DNA from: Bifidobacterium tsurumiense
Lineage (GTDB): Bacteria; Actinomycetota; Actinomycetes; Actinomycetales; Bifidobacteriaceae
Assembly: GCF_000741765.1 (NCBI RefSeq)
Contig: NZ_JGZU01000015.1
Location: forward strand, 186,001-250,000
Direction: 5' to 3'
Length of the DNA: 64,000 bases
The position numbers and the translations under genes were made by a program. Shown piece by piece: positions 9,886-19,266 of the stretch. Under the pieces are notes generated by a model. That model had not been told where the DNA came from, searched no databases, and worked only from the letters and a program-made list of their open reading frames with translations. The first letter of the stretch is position 1. Every line of letters begins with the position of its first letter.

Positions 9886-12039
9886 ATGCCGAACATGACT
9901 CACTCTGCTTCAATCGCTTCCGGTTCAGCTTGTCCGTCGCAAGTCAGCGATTCAGATGAAGCAGAACATTCAACAGACCATGGCAGCATCGCCCAGCGCA
10001 TGGGTCGATTCTCACGGTGGGCGCTTGCTGCGCTGGCCTGTTTGTGGCTCGCGCTGTGCACGGCGGTTGGACCGATTTATTGGGCCGATTCCTCAATAGC
10101 GTCGTGGTCTTGGTTCCAAACATTGACCTTGTTGGGCTCGTTTGCTGTCTATTTCTCGATGGTCTGCGCATTAGTCCGTTTTGGACGAGGGCAGCGCATC
10201 ATTCCATTGACATGGTTGCGGACCACACGCGCAAGTCTCGCATCGCGCCTACAAGCGAGTAGCCAAGCAAACAGCCAAGTAAGCAAAATCTGCCTGGCGA
10301 TACGTCGTTTCTTCACATCCCGTCTATGGGTCGGCATGAAAACGGCATGCAGCCGCATACTCATCCAAGCCACTAACCGCAGATGGAAAATAGCCCTCAT
10401 ATTATGTGTGGGATGGATCTGGATACCCACCACTTTGCTCAGTGCATACGGCGCTGATATTCGCTCTCAAATGCGAGAATTCAGTTGGGCGTGGAATCAA
10501 TGGACCGGCGTGCATCAGCCATATATCGGATTCTTCTCATTCGTTCCCATGGATATCTATCCAACGGCACACTATTTATGGCCTGAGTCCTCAACATATC
10601 TAACCGATCAGCACAATATCGTATTAACCATTGTGCATGGGGCGGTCGCCGCAGCCTCGCGATATCTCACAGGCTCCAATGATTGGGGTCTGGTCACGCT
10701 CTCCGCAATGCAATGGTTGTTTGCCATCCTCTGTTGTTCCGCCACATTGCATCGTTTCCTCAACTTGCCTTGGCTGAGACGCGAGGCCGTTTTTGCAACC
10801 CCTTCCCCTTTCGGGCAACCGGAATATTCGCAAGCCCTGGAACTTATCGACCCAACGCATCCAGAACGCGGTTATCGCCCTCTCACTTTGGAGTGCAGAA
10901 CAAAGAAGAATGGCAGTGCATTGCTCCCCGCAGGCCCGATCTTCCGCTTCGCTTTTCTGCCGTTCTTCCTCTTCTGCCCACTCGTGGTATTCTCCACGAT
11001 TTCCTTGACCAAATCGCCTTTATTCGCATTCGCTTTCGTCTGGTGGTTCGGCATCGGTTATGAATTGCATATGACCAGCGGTCTGCATCTCGGCACGAAA
11101 CGAGGATTGCGCAAGCGCAGCTTCATCGCCATGCTCATCGCCACATGCATCATGCTGATTTCGGCCAAATATGCTTGGTATATCCTCGTTTTTCAGCTTG
11201 TGCTCTTCCTCATCGCAGACCGCAAACGTTGGTATGTCTATGTGATCACGACACTCCTGCCCGTGATCGTGATCCACGGCGGCATTGCATTGATGATCAA
11301 TAATGGATCCATTATCAGCGGCGATCCCATCGAAAGTCGCGGCATTCAGCTTCAGCAGATCGCTCGCATCGCCAAGCGCAACCCGTCCGCCATATCCAGC
11401 TCGGCAAAGGCTCGATTGAGTGCTGTGTTTAATCTTGATCAGATGGCTGAGGCTTATTATCCCCAAGATGCTGATCCTGTGAAATCCTCAGGCATCCAGT
11501 CCAAGAAGGTGAGTTATCGGTGGCGTTCGGCGACGCCAGAGGATCTGGAGGCTTTCAACAAGGCTTGGTTGGAGATAATCAAAGCTGATCCCGTCACTGC
11601 GACAGATGCTTTCTTGGCCAAATGCTTCGGCTATTTCAACGTATTTGACCAGCCTTATGTCGCCATGAATTACTACGTTTCCAACGACTATGTGCAGCAA
11701 TCATCCACATGGATCAAATATCAATTCCATGATTGGCGCAATACCATTTCGGAAGATGCGCAGCAATGGGGAGAAATTCCCGTATTAGGCTGGGTCACCC
11801 ACGGCAACTTCTATGTGACGCTCACCTTGATATTCGGCGCCGCCGAAGTTATTCTGCGTCGCTGGCGTACCCTTGTCTGGCATATGCCGCTTTTGCTCTT
11901 GATGGGGGTTATGATCACCGCTCCTGCCAATAACTTTGAGCGCCATATGCTGCCGGTTGCATTTGTTTTCGGGTGCATGGCCCTGACGTTCTGGCGTGAA
12001 TCCCGTCCTCGGGCAGCTTGCAGCAAGGCAGCTCTCTAA
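9886..12039 (+). CDS. Large polytopic membrane protein, DUF6020-like
   Basis: A 717-residue membrane protein with roughly ten or more hydrophobic segments. The N-terminal 50 residues are polar; helices start at WALAALACLWLALC and continue to a C-terminal set ending in HMLPVAFVFGCMALTFW. A periplasmic-type loop contains FVPMDIYPTAHYLWPE and LTDQHNIVLT. The layout resembles the DUF6020 proteins of Bifidobacteriaceae, which look like GT-C-type membrane glycosyltransferases, but I see no catalytic motif that settles a function. ATG 9886 follows AAGG by 4 nt; ATG 9895 is the alternative. It lies between birA and the PucR regulator with no obvious functional link. Confidence 0.75.
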   Translation: MPNMTHSASIASGSACPSQVSDSDEAEHSTDHGSIAQRMGRFSRWALAALACLWLALCTAVGPIYWADSSIASWSWFQTLTLLGSFAVYFSMVCALVRFGRGQRIIPLTWLRTTRASLASRLQASSQANSQVSKICLAIRRFFTSRLWVGMKTACSRILIQATNRRWKIALILCVGWIWIPTTLLSAYGADIRSQMREFSWAWNQWTGVHQPYIGFFSFVPMDIYPTAHYLWPESSTYLTDQHNIVLTIVHGAVAAASRYLTGSNDWGLVTLSAMQWLFAILCCSATLHRFLNLPWLRREAVFATPSPFGQPEYSQALELIDPTHPERGYRPLTLECRTKKNGSALLPAGPIFRFAFLPFFLFCPLVVFSTISLTKSPLFAFAFVWWFGIGYELHMTSGLHLGTKRGLRKRSFIAMLIATCIMLISAKYAWYILVFQLVLFLIADRKRWYVYVITTLLPVIVIHGGIALMINNGSIISGDPIESRGIQLQQIARIAKRNPSAISSSAKARLSAVFNLDQMAEAYYPQDADPVKSSGIQSKKVSYRWRSATPEDLEAFNKAWLEIIKADPVTATDAFLAKCFGYFNVFDQPYVAMNYYVSNDYVQQSSTWIKYQFHDWRNTISEDAQQWGEIPVLGWVTHGNFYVTLTLIFGAAEVILRRWRTLVWHMPLLLLMGVMITAPANNFERHMLPVAFVFGCMALTFWRESRPRAACSKAAL

Positions 12040-12104
12040 CTGAAAATGCCGCCATTGCAAGCCCATTCAGCGTATATACATTCCCAGAGACTAAACTGAC
12101 AATC

Positions 12105-13013
12105 ATGAGCGCAACGCAACCAGCATATGATGATTTCCTCGAGCTTCTCGCCTCGCAGATAGGCGAAAACACCGAGGCAACACAGCATAGTGCAGAGAAT
12201 TCTGCTGCGGCGCAATCTGATTCACTTGCGAGTGACGGCGATGCATTATCCTCGTTTTCGGTAACTGCCATGGACCATCGCATTGAATCCATAGTCATGG
12301 AATGCCTTGCCAAAGGCATTGTCGATACGCGTATTGAGTCATTGTTCCATCTGCTCGGATGGCGCCAGACGGTTGATTGTTTCACCGTGGCGGGCTCTCC
12401 TCGACCGGGCTTTGACGCTGCAAGCGTGCGCATTCGCAGTGAAGTGCGCAATCTCGGAGGCAATATGTGTATCGTGGCAAGAAGTGGCACGCAGTGCATT
12501 GCACTTATCGGCATTCAGGCTGCGGTAACACCGGAAACCACGTGCACTGCGATATTACCTGCCTTTGATGATGCCGCACCGGTGTGCCTTGGCCCCACCC
12601 GCCACGGTATCGATGGCGCATCGCAATCCATCATCGGGGCACTGACTGCCATTAAGGCCGCGCCGGCAATTCATCCCATACCTCACCCCATGCGTGCTGA
12701 TGACGTCCTCCCCGAACGTGCGTTATTGGGTGACGAAGGCGCTCGAGACGAGCTTGTGCTTACCGTGTATGGAAGTTTGCGCGGAGACAACCCTGACGAT
12801 CCAACGCTTGCAACAGTGGATGCATTCTTGCAATCGGGCAGTTCATTGGATATTACCGCCAGGGAATTGAACGTACATCCCAATACTGTTCGGTATCGTT
12901 TGAAGCGCGCCAGTGAGACCACCGGTTGGGACGCAACTGATCCGCGTGAGGCATTTGTTCTTCAGACGGCTATTGCCTTGGGCCGGATTCGAGAGGCACA
13001 AGAGAGGCAATAG
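12105..13013 (+). CDS. PucR-type helix-turn-helix regulator, possible FasR homologue
   Basis: A 302-residue cytoplasmic regulator. The C-terminal 70 residues form the PucR-family HTH: FLQSGSSLDITARELNVHPNTVRYRLKRASETTGWD, followed by a short helix-rich tail. The N-terminal half is a poorly conserved sensor region. Actinobacterial FasR, which activates fatty acid synthase genes in Streptomyces, belongs to this family, and here the gene lies 9 kb from fas and next to birA, so a role in lipid synthesis is plausible but inferred. ATG 12105 has no strong ribosome site; TAAACT lies 7 nt upstream, so a leaderless start is likely. A strong terminator follows. Confidence 0.82.
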   Translation: MSATQPAYDDFLELLASQIGENTEATQHSAENSAAAQSDSLASDGDALSSFSVTAMDHRIESIVMECLAKGIVDTRIESLFHLLGWRQTVDCFTVAGSPRPGFDAASVRIRSEVRNLGGNMCIVARSGTQCIALIGIQAAVTPETTCTAILPAFDDAAPVCLGPTRHGIDGASQSIIGALTAIKAAPAIHPIPHPMRADDVLPERALLGDEGARDELVLTVYGSLRGDNPDDPTLATVDAFLQSGSSLDITARELNVHPNTVRYRLKRASETTGWDATDPREAFVLQTAIALGRIREAQERQ

Positions 13014-13042
13014 CAGACTCTCGATTCATGTGGCACAACACA

Positions 13043-13078
13043 AAGAACCCCCGATACCTTGCGGTTTCGGGGGTTCTT
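13043..13078. terminator. Bidirectional terminator between the PucR gene and rplA
   Basis: A 12-bp perfect stem (AAGAACCCCCGA with TCGGGGGTTCTT, 13043-13054 and 13067-13078) closes a 12-nt loop. The arms end in T-rich or A-rich sequence on both sides, so it can end transcription of the convergent PucR gene and of rplK-rplA. Confidence 0.88.
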
Positions 13079-13088
13079 CCTTCACACA

Positions 13089-13781
13089 TTAGGCGAAGGT
13101 TGCGGAATCCAGAGGGATACCGGGGCCCATCGTCGAAGTGATGGTCGCCTTGGTAATGTAGCGACCCTTCACGGTTGCTGGCTTCAAACGCTTGATTTCA
13201 TCGGCCACAGCCTTGAAATTCTCGTCCAGAGCCTGCTCATCGAAGGAGAGCTTGCCGATCAGGAAGCTCAGGTTGCCGTGACGATCAACACGGAACTCGA
13301 TCTTTCCGCCCTTGATATCGGCAACGGCCTTGGCCACATCCATGGTCACGGTGCCGGTCTTGGGGTTTGGCATCAGGCCACGAGGACCGAGCACACGACC
13401 CAAACGACCGACCTTGCCCATCATGTCCGGGGTGGCAACGACTGCATCGAAGTCGAGGAAGCCACCGGCCACCTGCTCGACGAGTTCGTCATCACCGACT
13501 ATGTCTGCGCCGGCCTCAGTTGCCTCGGTAGCCTTCGGGCCACGGGCGAACACGAGAACCTTGGCGGTCTTACCAGTGCCGTGAGGCAGGTTGACCACGC
13601 CACGCACCAGCTGATCAGCCTTACGTGGATCCACGTTCAGGCGGTACACAGCCTCGACGGTCTCGTCGAAGCCACGCTTTGGCATGCTCTTGAGCAGAGC
13701 GATGGCCTCAGGTGCGGTGTAGAGGTTATTGCGATCGACCTTCTCAGCCGCCTCGCGGTACTTCTTGGAATGCTTAACCAT
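13089..13781 (-). CDS. rplA: 50S ribosomal protein L1
   Basis: At 230 residues this is a normal-length L1, the protein of the mobile L1 stalk that contacts E-site tRNA and, in many bacteria, represses its own operon by binding the mRNA. The signature [12 protein letters not shown], the [18 protein letters not shown] block and [15 protein letters not shown] are all present. It starts at ATG 13781 with AGGAG 8 nt upstream, 14 nt after rplK, and forms the usual rplK-rplA pair that ends at the terminator at 13043-13078. Confidence 0.98.
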   Translation of the reverse strand: MVKHSKKYREAAEKVDRNNLYTAPEAIALLKSMPKRGFDETVEAVYRLNVDPRKADQLVRGVVNLPHGTGKTAKVLVFARGPKATEATEAGADIVGDDELVEQVAGGFLDFDAVVATPDMMGKVGRLGRVLGPRGLMPNPKTGTVTMDVAKAVADIKGGKIEFRVDRHGNLSFLIGKLSFDEQALDENFKAVADEIKRLKPATVKGRYITKATITSTMGPGIPLDSATFA

Positions 13782-13795
13782 CTGTCCTACTCCTC

Positions 13796-14227
13796 TCAGG
13801 CCTCAACCGTGATACCCATCGAACGGGCGGTGCCCTCGATGATCTTCATGCCAGCTTCAACGTCACGTGCGGAGAGATCAGGCATCTTGGTTTCGGCGAT
13901 TTCGCGAACCTGTGCCTTGGTGACGGAGCCGACCTTGTGGGTCAGTGGGTTTTCGGTACCCTTCTGGAGACCGGCAGCCTTGAGCAGCAGAGCAGCTGCA
14001 GGAGGGGTCTTCAGGATGAAGGTGAAGGAGCGATCCTCGTAAACGGTGATCTCGACAGGAACGATTTCGCCCATCTTGTCCTTCGTGGCATCGTTATATG
14101 CCTTGCAGAAGTCCATGATGTTCACGCCATGGGAACCCAGAGCCGGGCCCAGTGGCGGTGCCGGATTTGCCTTACCGGCCTGAATCTCAAGCTTGATCAG
14201 CGCTGAGACTTTCTTCTTAGGAGCCAT
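13796..14227 (-). CDS. rplK: 50S ribosomal protein L11
   Basis: A 143-residue L11, part of the GTPase-associated centre that binds 23S rRNA with the L10 stalk base and is needed for the stringent response. [34 protein letters not shown] is the typical N-terminal region. ATG 14227 is chosen because the protein then starts [10 protein letters not shown] as in other actinobacteria; the longer open frame (to 14359) lies in the leader. A leader of at least 130 nt precedes it and could hold an L1 feedback site, which I could not fold with confidence. Confidence 0.97.
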   Translation of the reverse strand: MAPKKKVSALIKLEIQAGKANPAPPLGPALGSHGVNIMDFCKAYNDATKDKMGEIVPVEITVYEDRSFTFILKTPPAAALLLKAAGLQKGTENPLTHKVGSVTKAQVREIAETKMPDLSARDVEAGMKIIEGTARSMGITVEA

Positions 14228-14577
14228 TTCGGTCTTCTTTCTGTGAAGCGGTACTGTCGGTCGCCGTGGACTCAACAGGCTTTCGCCTACAGTGTCCGCG
14301 GTCTCCTCCCGCAACGTACATTGCTGTGCTGTGCTAGCGGGTCTCCCCTCCAGACACAAGCTTTCCTATTGTGCCATATGCTACGTACATATGATTGGAC
14401 ATATAGGAATATAAGTTACCGCGTGTCGAGATGACAGTGGACCGATCATCTAATGCTTCTGATTCGCATGAACAAGCGGCGGTATCTCCCGGAAGCCGAT
14501 TTTTATGAGGACAAAGATGCCCTATAAACGACTGTGCCCCACACCGTTAGGCATGAGGCACAGACTATACGAATGCT
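14228..14577 (-). promoter_or_regulatory. nusG-rplK intergenic region: weak terminator, rplK promoter and leader
   Basis: A 350-bp non-coding gap. Next to nusG, an imperfect hairpin (CTGTGCC at 14532-14538 and GGCACAG at 14557-14563) could attenuate or end the secE-nusG transcript; its tail is only TCGTTTATAGG. An AT-rich stretch at about 14375-14425 probably carries the rplK promoter, but no hexamer pair stands out. The rest is the rplK leader, which contains GGAGGGGAGACCC and a GC-rich hairpin region. Confidence 0.45.
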
Positions 14578-15450
14578 TTAGTTGATCTTCTCGACCTGAT
14601 CGAAGCCGAGCTCCACTGGAGTATCACGTCCGAAGATGGAGACCAAGACAGTGAGCTTCTGTGTTGTTGGTTCCACATCAGAAACCACGGCTGCCATTGT
14701 GGAGAACGGACCGTCGGTGACGGTGACCTGGTCTCCGACAGCGTACGAAACCTCGACCGTGCGCTTCTTGGCTGCAGCAGGCTTGTCTCCGGCTTGCTTC
14801 AAAGCCTCGGAAGCAATCATCGGCGCCATCATGCGCACAACTTCCTTGCGGCTCAGCGGAGCTGGATCCTTGGTCGGTCCAACGAAGCCGGTCACGCCTT
14901 CGGTTTCGCGTACGATACGACGTGCATTCTCATCCGGCCACATGCGAATCAGCACATAGCCTGGAACGCGGACTCGGGTAATGACCTTCTTACCCTTATC
15001 GGTGTGCTGCTCAACTTCTTCCATCGGCACTTCGATCTGGAAAATACGATCTTCCAAGCCAAAGCTCTGAGCGCGAGATTCAACATTGGCCTTGACGCGC
15101 TTCTCATAACCCGAATAGGTATGTAGCACGTACCACTTGCCTTCAAGGGTGCGCAGCTGCTTGGCGAATTCATTCACAGCCTTCGCACCGGGATCATCGT
15201 CTTCAGCTTCTGCAACACCTTCTGTGTCTTCGCTGACGCTTTCCTGATCGTCAACATCCTCAGCCGCAACAGGTGTTTCAGATTCTTCAGCAGCAGCCTC
15301 AGGTTCTTCGTCAACAGGCTGATCATTCACAACATCAGTATCGACCGACTCGGTTTCGGCCTGGCCAGCAACCTGTTCCTCAGGTAACTCTGGCACAGCA
15401 TCGACGCCATCAAAATTCACGGCGTCATCCATATTCATATCTTCACTCAT
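14578..15450 (-). CDS. nusG: Transcription termination/antitermination factor NusG
   Basis: A 290-residue NusG that binds RNA polymerase and couples it to Rho or the ribosome. The first ~100 residues are a very acidic Glu/Asp/Ala/Val extension common in actinobacteria. The NGN domain follows ([39 protein letters not shown]), then a KOW domain ([22 protein letters not shown] and [20 protein letters not shown]). Twenty-seven nt after secE, in the conserved tRNA-Trp-secE-nusG order. Confidence 0.97.
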   Translation of the reverse strand: MSEDMNMDDAVNFDGVDAVPELPEEQVAGQAETESVDTDVVNDQPVDEEPEAAAEESETPVAAEDVDDQESVSEDTEGVAEAEDDDPGAKAVNEFAKQLRTLEGKWYVLHTYSGYEKRVKANVESRAQSFGLEDRIFQIEVPMEEVEQHTDKGKKVITRVRVPGYVLIRMWPDENARRIVRETEGVTGFVGPTKDPAPLSRKEVVRMMAPMIASEALKQAGDKPAAAKKRTVEVSYAVGDQVTVTDGPFSTMAAVVSDVEPTTQKLTVLVSIFGRDTPVELGFDQVEKIN

Positions 15451-15477
15451 GCGTAGTCACTTTCGGTGGTAAGGAAA

Positions 15478-15705
15478 TCAGCCGAACAACTTCAGCATAA
15501 GCTCGCCCAGGCCAAAGTCCATACCCGTGACCAATGCCATCAGGAAGAGGACGAAAATAAATACCGCGAGCGACCAGCCGAAGAGTTCCTTGCTGGTAGG
15601 AGTCACGACCTTACGAAGCTCATCGATGATTTGCTTGATGAACAAACCGATGCGCATGAAAACGTTCGGCTTCGCGGCCTTCTCAGTGTTGCGTGCCTTA
15701 GCCAT
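15478..15705 (-). CDS. secE: Preprotein translocase subunit SecE
   Basis: A 75-residue single-pass SecE that clamps SecY in the membrane. The amphipathic helix with the conserved IKQIIDELRKVVTPTSKEL is followed by one membrane segment (LFGWSLAVFIFVLFLMALVTGMDF). ATG 15705 is preferred over 15711 because the AAGGA site then sits at the right distance (5-6 nt). It lies 42 nt downstream of tRNA-Trp and before nusG, the standard arrangement. Confidence 0.96.
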   Translation of the reverse strand: MAKARNTEKAAKPNVFMRIGLFIKQIIDELRKVVTPTSKELFGWSLAVFIFVLFLMALVTGMDFGLGELMLKLFG

Positions 15706-15747
15706 TTCCATCCTTCGCTTGGCTGCTGATATGTGTTTCAAAACTAG

Positions 15748-15820
15748 CAGGGACGGCGGGACTCGAACCCACAACCTACGGTTTTGGAGACCGTTGCGCT
15801 ACCAATTGCGCCACATCCCT
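15748..15820 (-). tRNA. trnW: tRNA-Trp (anticodon CCA)
   Basis: A 73-nt cloverleaf on the minus strand. The acceptor arm AGGGATG pairs with CGTCCCT with one G-U pair; the anticodon loop contains CTCCAAA (anticodon CCA); the T-loop region is GGGTTCGAGTCCC. The discriminator base is G and the 3' CCA is not encoded. It lies directly upstream of secE and is probably co-transcribed with it. Confidence 0.97.
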
Positions 15821-15965
15821 AGGTGAACTTCGCCTATCGTACCCGCAACACGCGACCACGAGGCAAAACCGCCAAGAGGCAATACTAGCGGTTCGCTTCG
15901 ATTTCGTCCAATCGAGTGTCGCGGCACGTCTCAGAGCCTCAACGAAGCCGCTATATATCAAAAAG

Positions 15966-16007
15966 GCGTCTGCAAAACTCCGATATACAGGAGTGACGCA
16001 AACGCCA
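15966..16007 (-). terminator. Terminator downstream of the aspartate aminotransferase gene
   Basis: An interrupted stem: GGCGT/ACGCC, TGC/GCA and ACTCC/GGAGT, with two internal mismatched loops and an 8-nt apical loop. On the minus strand it is followed at once by TTTTTGATAT, which fits a Rho-independent terminator for the gene that stops at 16024. Confidence 0.75.
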
Positions 16008-16023
16008 ATTCTCAATATCACTA

Positions 16024-17238
16024 TCAGGCTTCAACCCAAGCTTTGAAGCGTCGCATACCCTCAGCCAATTGGTCATCGGCAAGAGCATAGGAGAATCGCA
16101 AATATCCCGGAGCTCCAAAAGCCTCACCTGGAACAGCTGCAATATGCGCTTCTTCCAAAAGCAGGGAAGCCAGCTCTGAAACCGTGGAAGCTTGCGAGCC
16201 TTTGGGACCCAGCGGCTTGTTCAACAAAGCTTCGACATTCGGAAGAGCGTAGAAGGCCCCCTTAGGCATAGGGCACACAACGCCTTCGATGTCATTGAGA
16301 GCCGTGACTATCGCCTTGCGACGCACATCAAAAGCCGCACGCATATCGCGAACCGCATCCAACGAGCCACTGACTGCAGCCAAGGCAGCACGCTGCGATA
16401 TGTTGGCGACATTGGAGCTCAGATGCCCTTGCAGCTTCGACACTGCTTTGGCCACCGGTTCCGGAGCAATCATCCAGCCAACTCGCCAACCGGTCATGGC
16501 ATAGGTTTTTGCCACACCATTGAGCACGAGCAACTGACCCCTAACCTCAGGCACAACTGCGCCGATATATGTGGTGTGGGCGTCATCGTAGTTCAGATGC
16601 TCGTAAATCTCATCGGAGATCACCCAAATATGATGTTCTACTGCCCATCGACCAATGGCTTCGATGGTTTCCGGCTTCCAAACCACGCCAGTGGGGTTGG
16701 AAGGAGAGGTGACGATAATGGCTTTGGTACGTGGAGTACGCGCTGCTTCAATGGCTTCGATATCCGGTTCGAAACCGTGTTCTGCACCGGAAAATACAGT
16801 AACCGGAACGCCGCCAGCCAGTTTGACGACTTCGGTGTAACTCGTCCAATACGGAGCGGGAATGATAACTTCATCGCCGGGATTCACGAGCACCTGGCAT
16901 GATTCATACACAGCCTGCTTGCCGCCATTGGTGACCACGACCTGATCGGCAGTCACCTCATATCCGGAGTCGCGGCGGGTCTTCTCGGCGATGGCCTGGC
17001 GCAACTCAGGAAGTCCTGCCGTGGGAGTGTACTTGTAGTTTTTCGGTTCACGGCAGGCAGCGGCGGCGGCCTCCACCACATAATCCGGCGTGGGGAAATT
17101 GGGCTCTCCTGCACCAAAACCGATGACATCAATACCCGCGGCCTTCATGGCCTTGGCCTTGATATCCACAGCCAAGGTTGCGCTGGGTGCAACACTGTTA
17201 ATACGATCACTGAAGCTTTGCCAGTCGTTCATGCTCAT
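16024..17238 (-). CDS. Pyridoxal-phosphate aspartate aminotransferase
   Basis: A 404-residue fold-type I aminotransferase, class I-gamma type. It interconverts aspartate and 2-oxoglutarate with oxaloacetate and glutamate. Visible motifs are the substrate loop [45 protein letters not shown], the PLP lysine in [17 protein letters not shown], and the carboxylate-binding RFSYAL. ATG 17238 and ATG 17232 are both possible. TAGCAT lies 8 nt upstream and there is no strong ribosome site. Monocistronic, with its own terminator. Other amino acid substrates cannot be excluded. Confidence 0.9.
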   Translation of the reverse strand: MSMNDWQSFSDRINSVAPSATLAVDIKAKAMKAAGIDVIGFGAGEPNFPTPDYVVEAAAAACREPKNYKYTPTAGLPELRQAIAEKTRRDSGYEVTADQVVVTNGGKQAVYESCQVLVNPGDEVIIPAPYWTSYTEVVKLAGGVPVTVFSGAEHGFEPDIEAIEAARTPRTKAIIVTSPSNPTGVVWKPETIEAIGRWAVEHHIWVISDEIYEHLNYDDAHTTYIGAVVPEVRGQLLVLNGVAKTYAMTGWRVGWMIAPEPVAKAVSKLQGHLSSNVANISQRAALAAVSGSLDAVRDMRAAFDVRRKAIVTALNDIEGVVCPMPKGAFYALPNVEALLNKPLGPKGSQASTVSELASLLLEEAHIAAVPGEAFGAPGYLRFSYALADDQLAEGMRRFKAWVEA

Positions 17239-17399
17239 GCTTCACCATGCTAGCCTTATGAGCCGAAATTAACCGGCAATGGTGTCTTAGATTAACTTGT
17301 CTAAACGCCCAGCGATATCAACCTTGCAATTTGTATCAATTTCATACCGTCAGCGGTGCGCTGTATAGAAACCTGCTTATGAGAACTGAGGTAAGCGCT

Positions 17400-18344
17400 T
17401 CACCGCATCGCTATTGCTTGCTGTACGGCCTGCGCTACACGATCAGACGTAAGCCCATATGCTGCCATACATACTTCAGCCGGAGCGGAATGTCCGAACA
17501 CGTCCTGCACTCCAACACGAACTACCGGAACTCTGGTATCGCTTTCAACTATAACCTCACTGACTGCGCTCCCTAAACCGCCAATTACATTATGCTCTTC
17601 AGCTGTAACAATGGCACCCGTTTCCCTTGCTGCGGAGAGGATTGCGTTACGGTCGATCGGCTTAATAGTGTGCATATTGATAACACGGGCATTAATACCT
17701 TTAACTTTGAGTGCACTAGATGCCTCAAGAGCGACCTCAACCATGGTGCCAGCAGCAATGACCGTGACGTCTGTGCCCTCTTTCACGGTAACCGCTTTAC
17801 CAATTTCAAACTTATAACCCGGTAGACTGTCAACAACATTGCTCACCGGCGCACGCCCTAACCTGAAATAACAAGGACCGTTGTAATCCGCCATAGCATA
17901 AACAGCCTGACGGGTTTCTTCCGCATCACAAGGCACAATGACAGTCATTCCAGGTACTGTCCTCATCAAACTCATATCCTCGACGCACTGGTGTGTCGCG
18001 CCATCTTCACCAACTGTCAATCCGGCATGCGTTCCGACGACCTTAACATTCAAATGGGGATAGCACACAGAGTTTCGTATTTGGTCATATGCACGACCAG
18101 CAGTGAACATGGCAAACGAGTTGACAAACACTGTTTTTCCCGTGGCTGCAAGTCCCGCGCCTACGCCAACCATATTGGCTTCACTGATACCTACGTTGAA
18201 GAACCGTTCCGGATGCTTTCCCGCGAAATAACATGTCATAGTGCAGAGCGACAGATCCGCATCAACAACGACAACACTGTCGTCCCGATCGCCGAGTTCA
18301 CACAAAGTCCTACCATATATTTCACGAGTAGATACCTTCTTCAT
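17400..18344 (-). CDS. Transketolase, C-terminal subunit (split enzyme)
   Basis: A 314-residue half-transketolase with the pyrimidine-binding domain (DADLSLCTMTCYF, FFNVGISEANMVGVGAGLAATGKTVFVNSFAMF, GLTVGEDGATHQ) and the C-terminal transketolase domain (VTVIAAGTMVEVALEA, VTAEEHNVIGGLGSAVSE). The Glu that activates thiamin diphosphate is in GISEAN. ATG 18344 overlaps the partner's stop codon (ATGA) and has GGAAGG 9 nt upstream, so it is preferred over 18362 and 18353. With the N-terminal subunit it should transfer two-carbon ketol units between sugars. The substrate is not evident; the flanking ABC transporter suggests a particular imported sugar. Confidence 0.9.
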   Translation of the reverse strand: MKKVSTREIYGRTLCELGDRDDSVVVVDADLSLCTMTCYFAGKHPERFFNVGISEANMVGVGAGLAATGKTVFVNSFAMFTAGRAYDQIRNSVCYPHLNVKVVGTHAGLTVGEDGATHQCVEDMSLMRTVPGMTVIVPCDAEETRQAVYAMADYNGPCYFRLGRAPVSNVVDSLPGYKFEIGKAVTVKEGTDVTVIAAGTMVEVALEASSALKVKGINARVINMHTIKPIDRNAILSAARETGAIVTAEEHNVIGGLGSAVSEVIVESDTRVPVVRVGVQDVFGHSAPAEVCMAAYGLTSDRVAQAVQQAIAMR

Positions 18345-19204
18345 CGTGCCCATCCTTCCCAACTGGCGCCAAGTTCCGCAAGCCGATCATCTAGTTCCTT
18401 AAAGGCAATTTCAAATTCATCTTCAGTTGGTACGTTGCCGTGCCATTTAGGATTGTTTTCCATAAACGAAATACCTTTACCTTTTACGGTATTTGCAACA
18501 ATCACCGACGGCTTTCCGCTGATACTCCAAGCCTCCTCAAGAGCCTTTTCGATGGACTCCATATCGTGCCCATCTATCTCAGTGGTATGCCAACCGAATG
18601 CACTGAACTTTGCTGCTGCATTGGACGCTCCGCCGATTTGTTCAGTGAAGCCGTCAAGTTGGATACCATTGTTATCAATGAACACGGTCAGATTATCCAC
18701 TGCATAATGTGATGCGGCTTGAGCTGCTTCCCAAATTTGACCTTCCTGGATTTCACCATCGCCACAGATTGCATAAACCCGATATTTACCCCCATCTACC
18801 CTTGAGGCCAATGCCATTCCCAAACCTGCGGATAGACCTTGACCCAATGACCCGGCAGACATGTCCACTCCAGGTACTTTTGTCATCTCAACATGCCCAG
18901 AAAGTACGCTGTCAATTTGCCTAAAATTCGACAGCCAAGCCCTTGGAAAATAACCCCGCCGCGACAGTATTGAATACATAGCGGGCGTGCAGTGCCCCTT
19001 TGAGAGCACGCATCTGTCCCTATGCGGATCATGCGGTTTTTCGGGGTCAATGTTCATTACGTCAAAATACAAAACCGTGAGCAAATCCATTACTGACAAT
19101 GAGCCACCTAGATGCCCCGAGTGAGCACTCCTCACCATTGCCAAGGCATCTGCTCGACACTTTGTCGCTATTGTCTCAAGCTCTATCTTCCGTGAAGCTT
19201 CCAT
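18341..19204 (-). CDS. Transketolase, N-terminal subunit (split enzyme)
   Basis: A 287-residue thiamin-diphosphate-binding half. The start region ADALAMVRSAHSGHLGGSLSVMDLLTVLYF, SKGHCTPAMYSIL, and the GDGEIQEGQIWEA...FIDNNGIQLDG segment carry the diphosphate/metal-binding GDG-N motif. It is half the length of a normal transketolase and is completed by the overlapping downstream gene. Start ATG 19204 has AAGGAAA 5-9 nt upstream. Base composition is AT-rich compared with aspC and proB outside the cassette, which suggests transfer. Confidence 0.9.
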   Translation of the reverse strand: MEASRKIELETIATKCRADALAMVRSAHSGHLGGSLSVMDLLTVLYFDVMNIDPEKPHDPHRDRCVLSKGHCTPAMYSILSRRGYFPRAWLSNFRQIDSVLSGHVEMTKVPGVDMSAGSLGQGLSAGLGMALASRVDGGKYRVYAICGDGEIQEGQIWEAAQAASHYAVDNLTVFIDNNGIQLDGFTEQIGGASNAAAKFSAFGWHTTEIDGHDMESIEKALEEAWSISGKPSVIVANTVKGKGISFMENNPKWHGNVPTEDEFEIAFKELDDRLAELGASWEGWAR

Positions 19205-19266
19205 AGTATTTCCTTGTTTTCATAAACTTGATTCGTCATTGAATCTCATTTGCGTTGAGTTGCGAT

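Noticed and set aside
13059..14042. A 327-codon open frame antisense to rplA and rplK
   Set aside because: It lies wholly opposite two certain ribosomal protein genes and has no family resemblance or ribosome site.
17400..19204. Split transketolase as a sulfoquinovose (sulfo-transketolase) enzyme
   Set aside because: Split transketolases occur in that pathway, but none of its other enzymes or an organosulfonate exporter is seen here, and the transporter is a generic CUT2 type.
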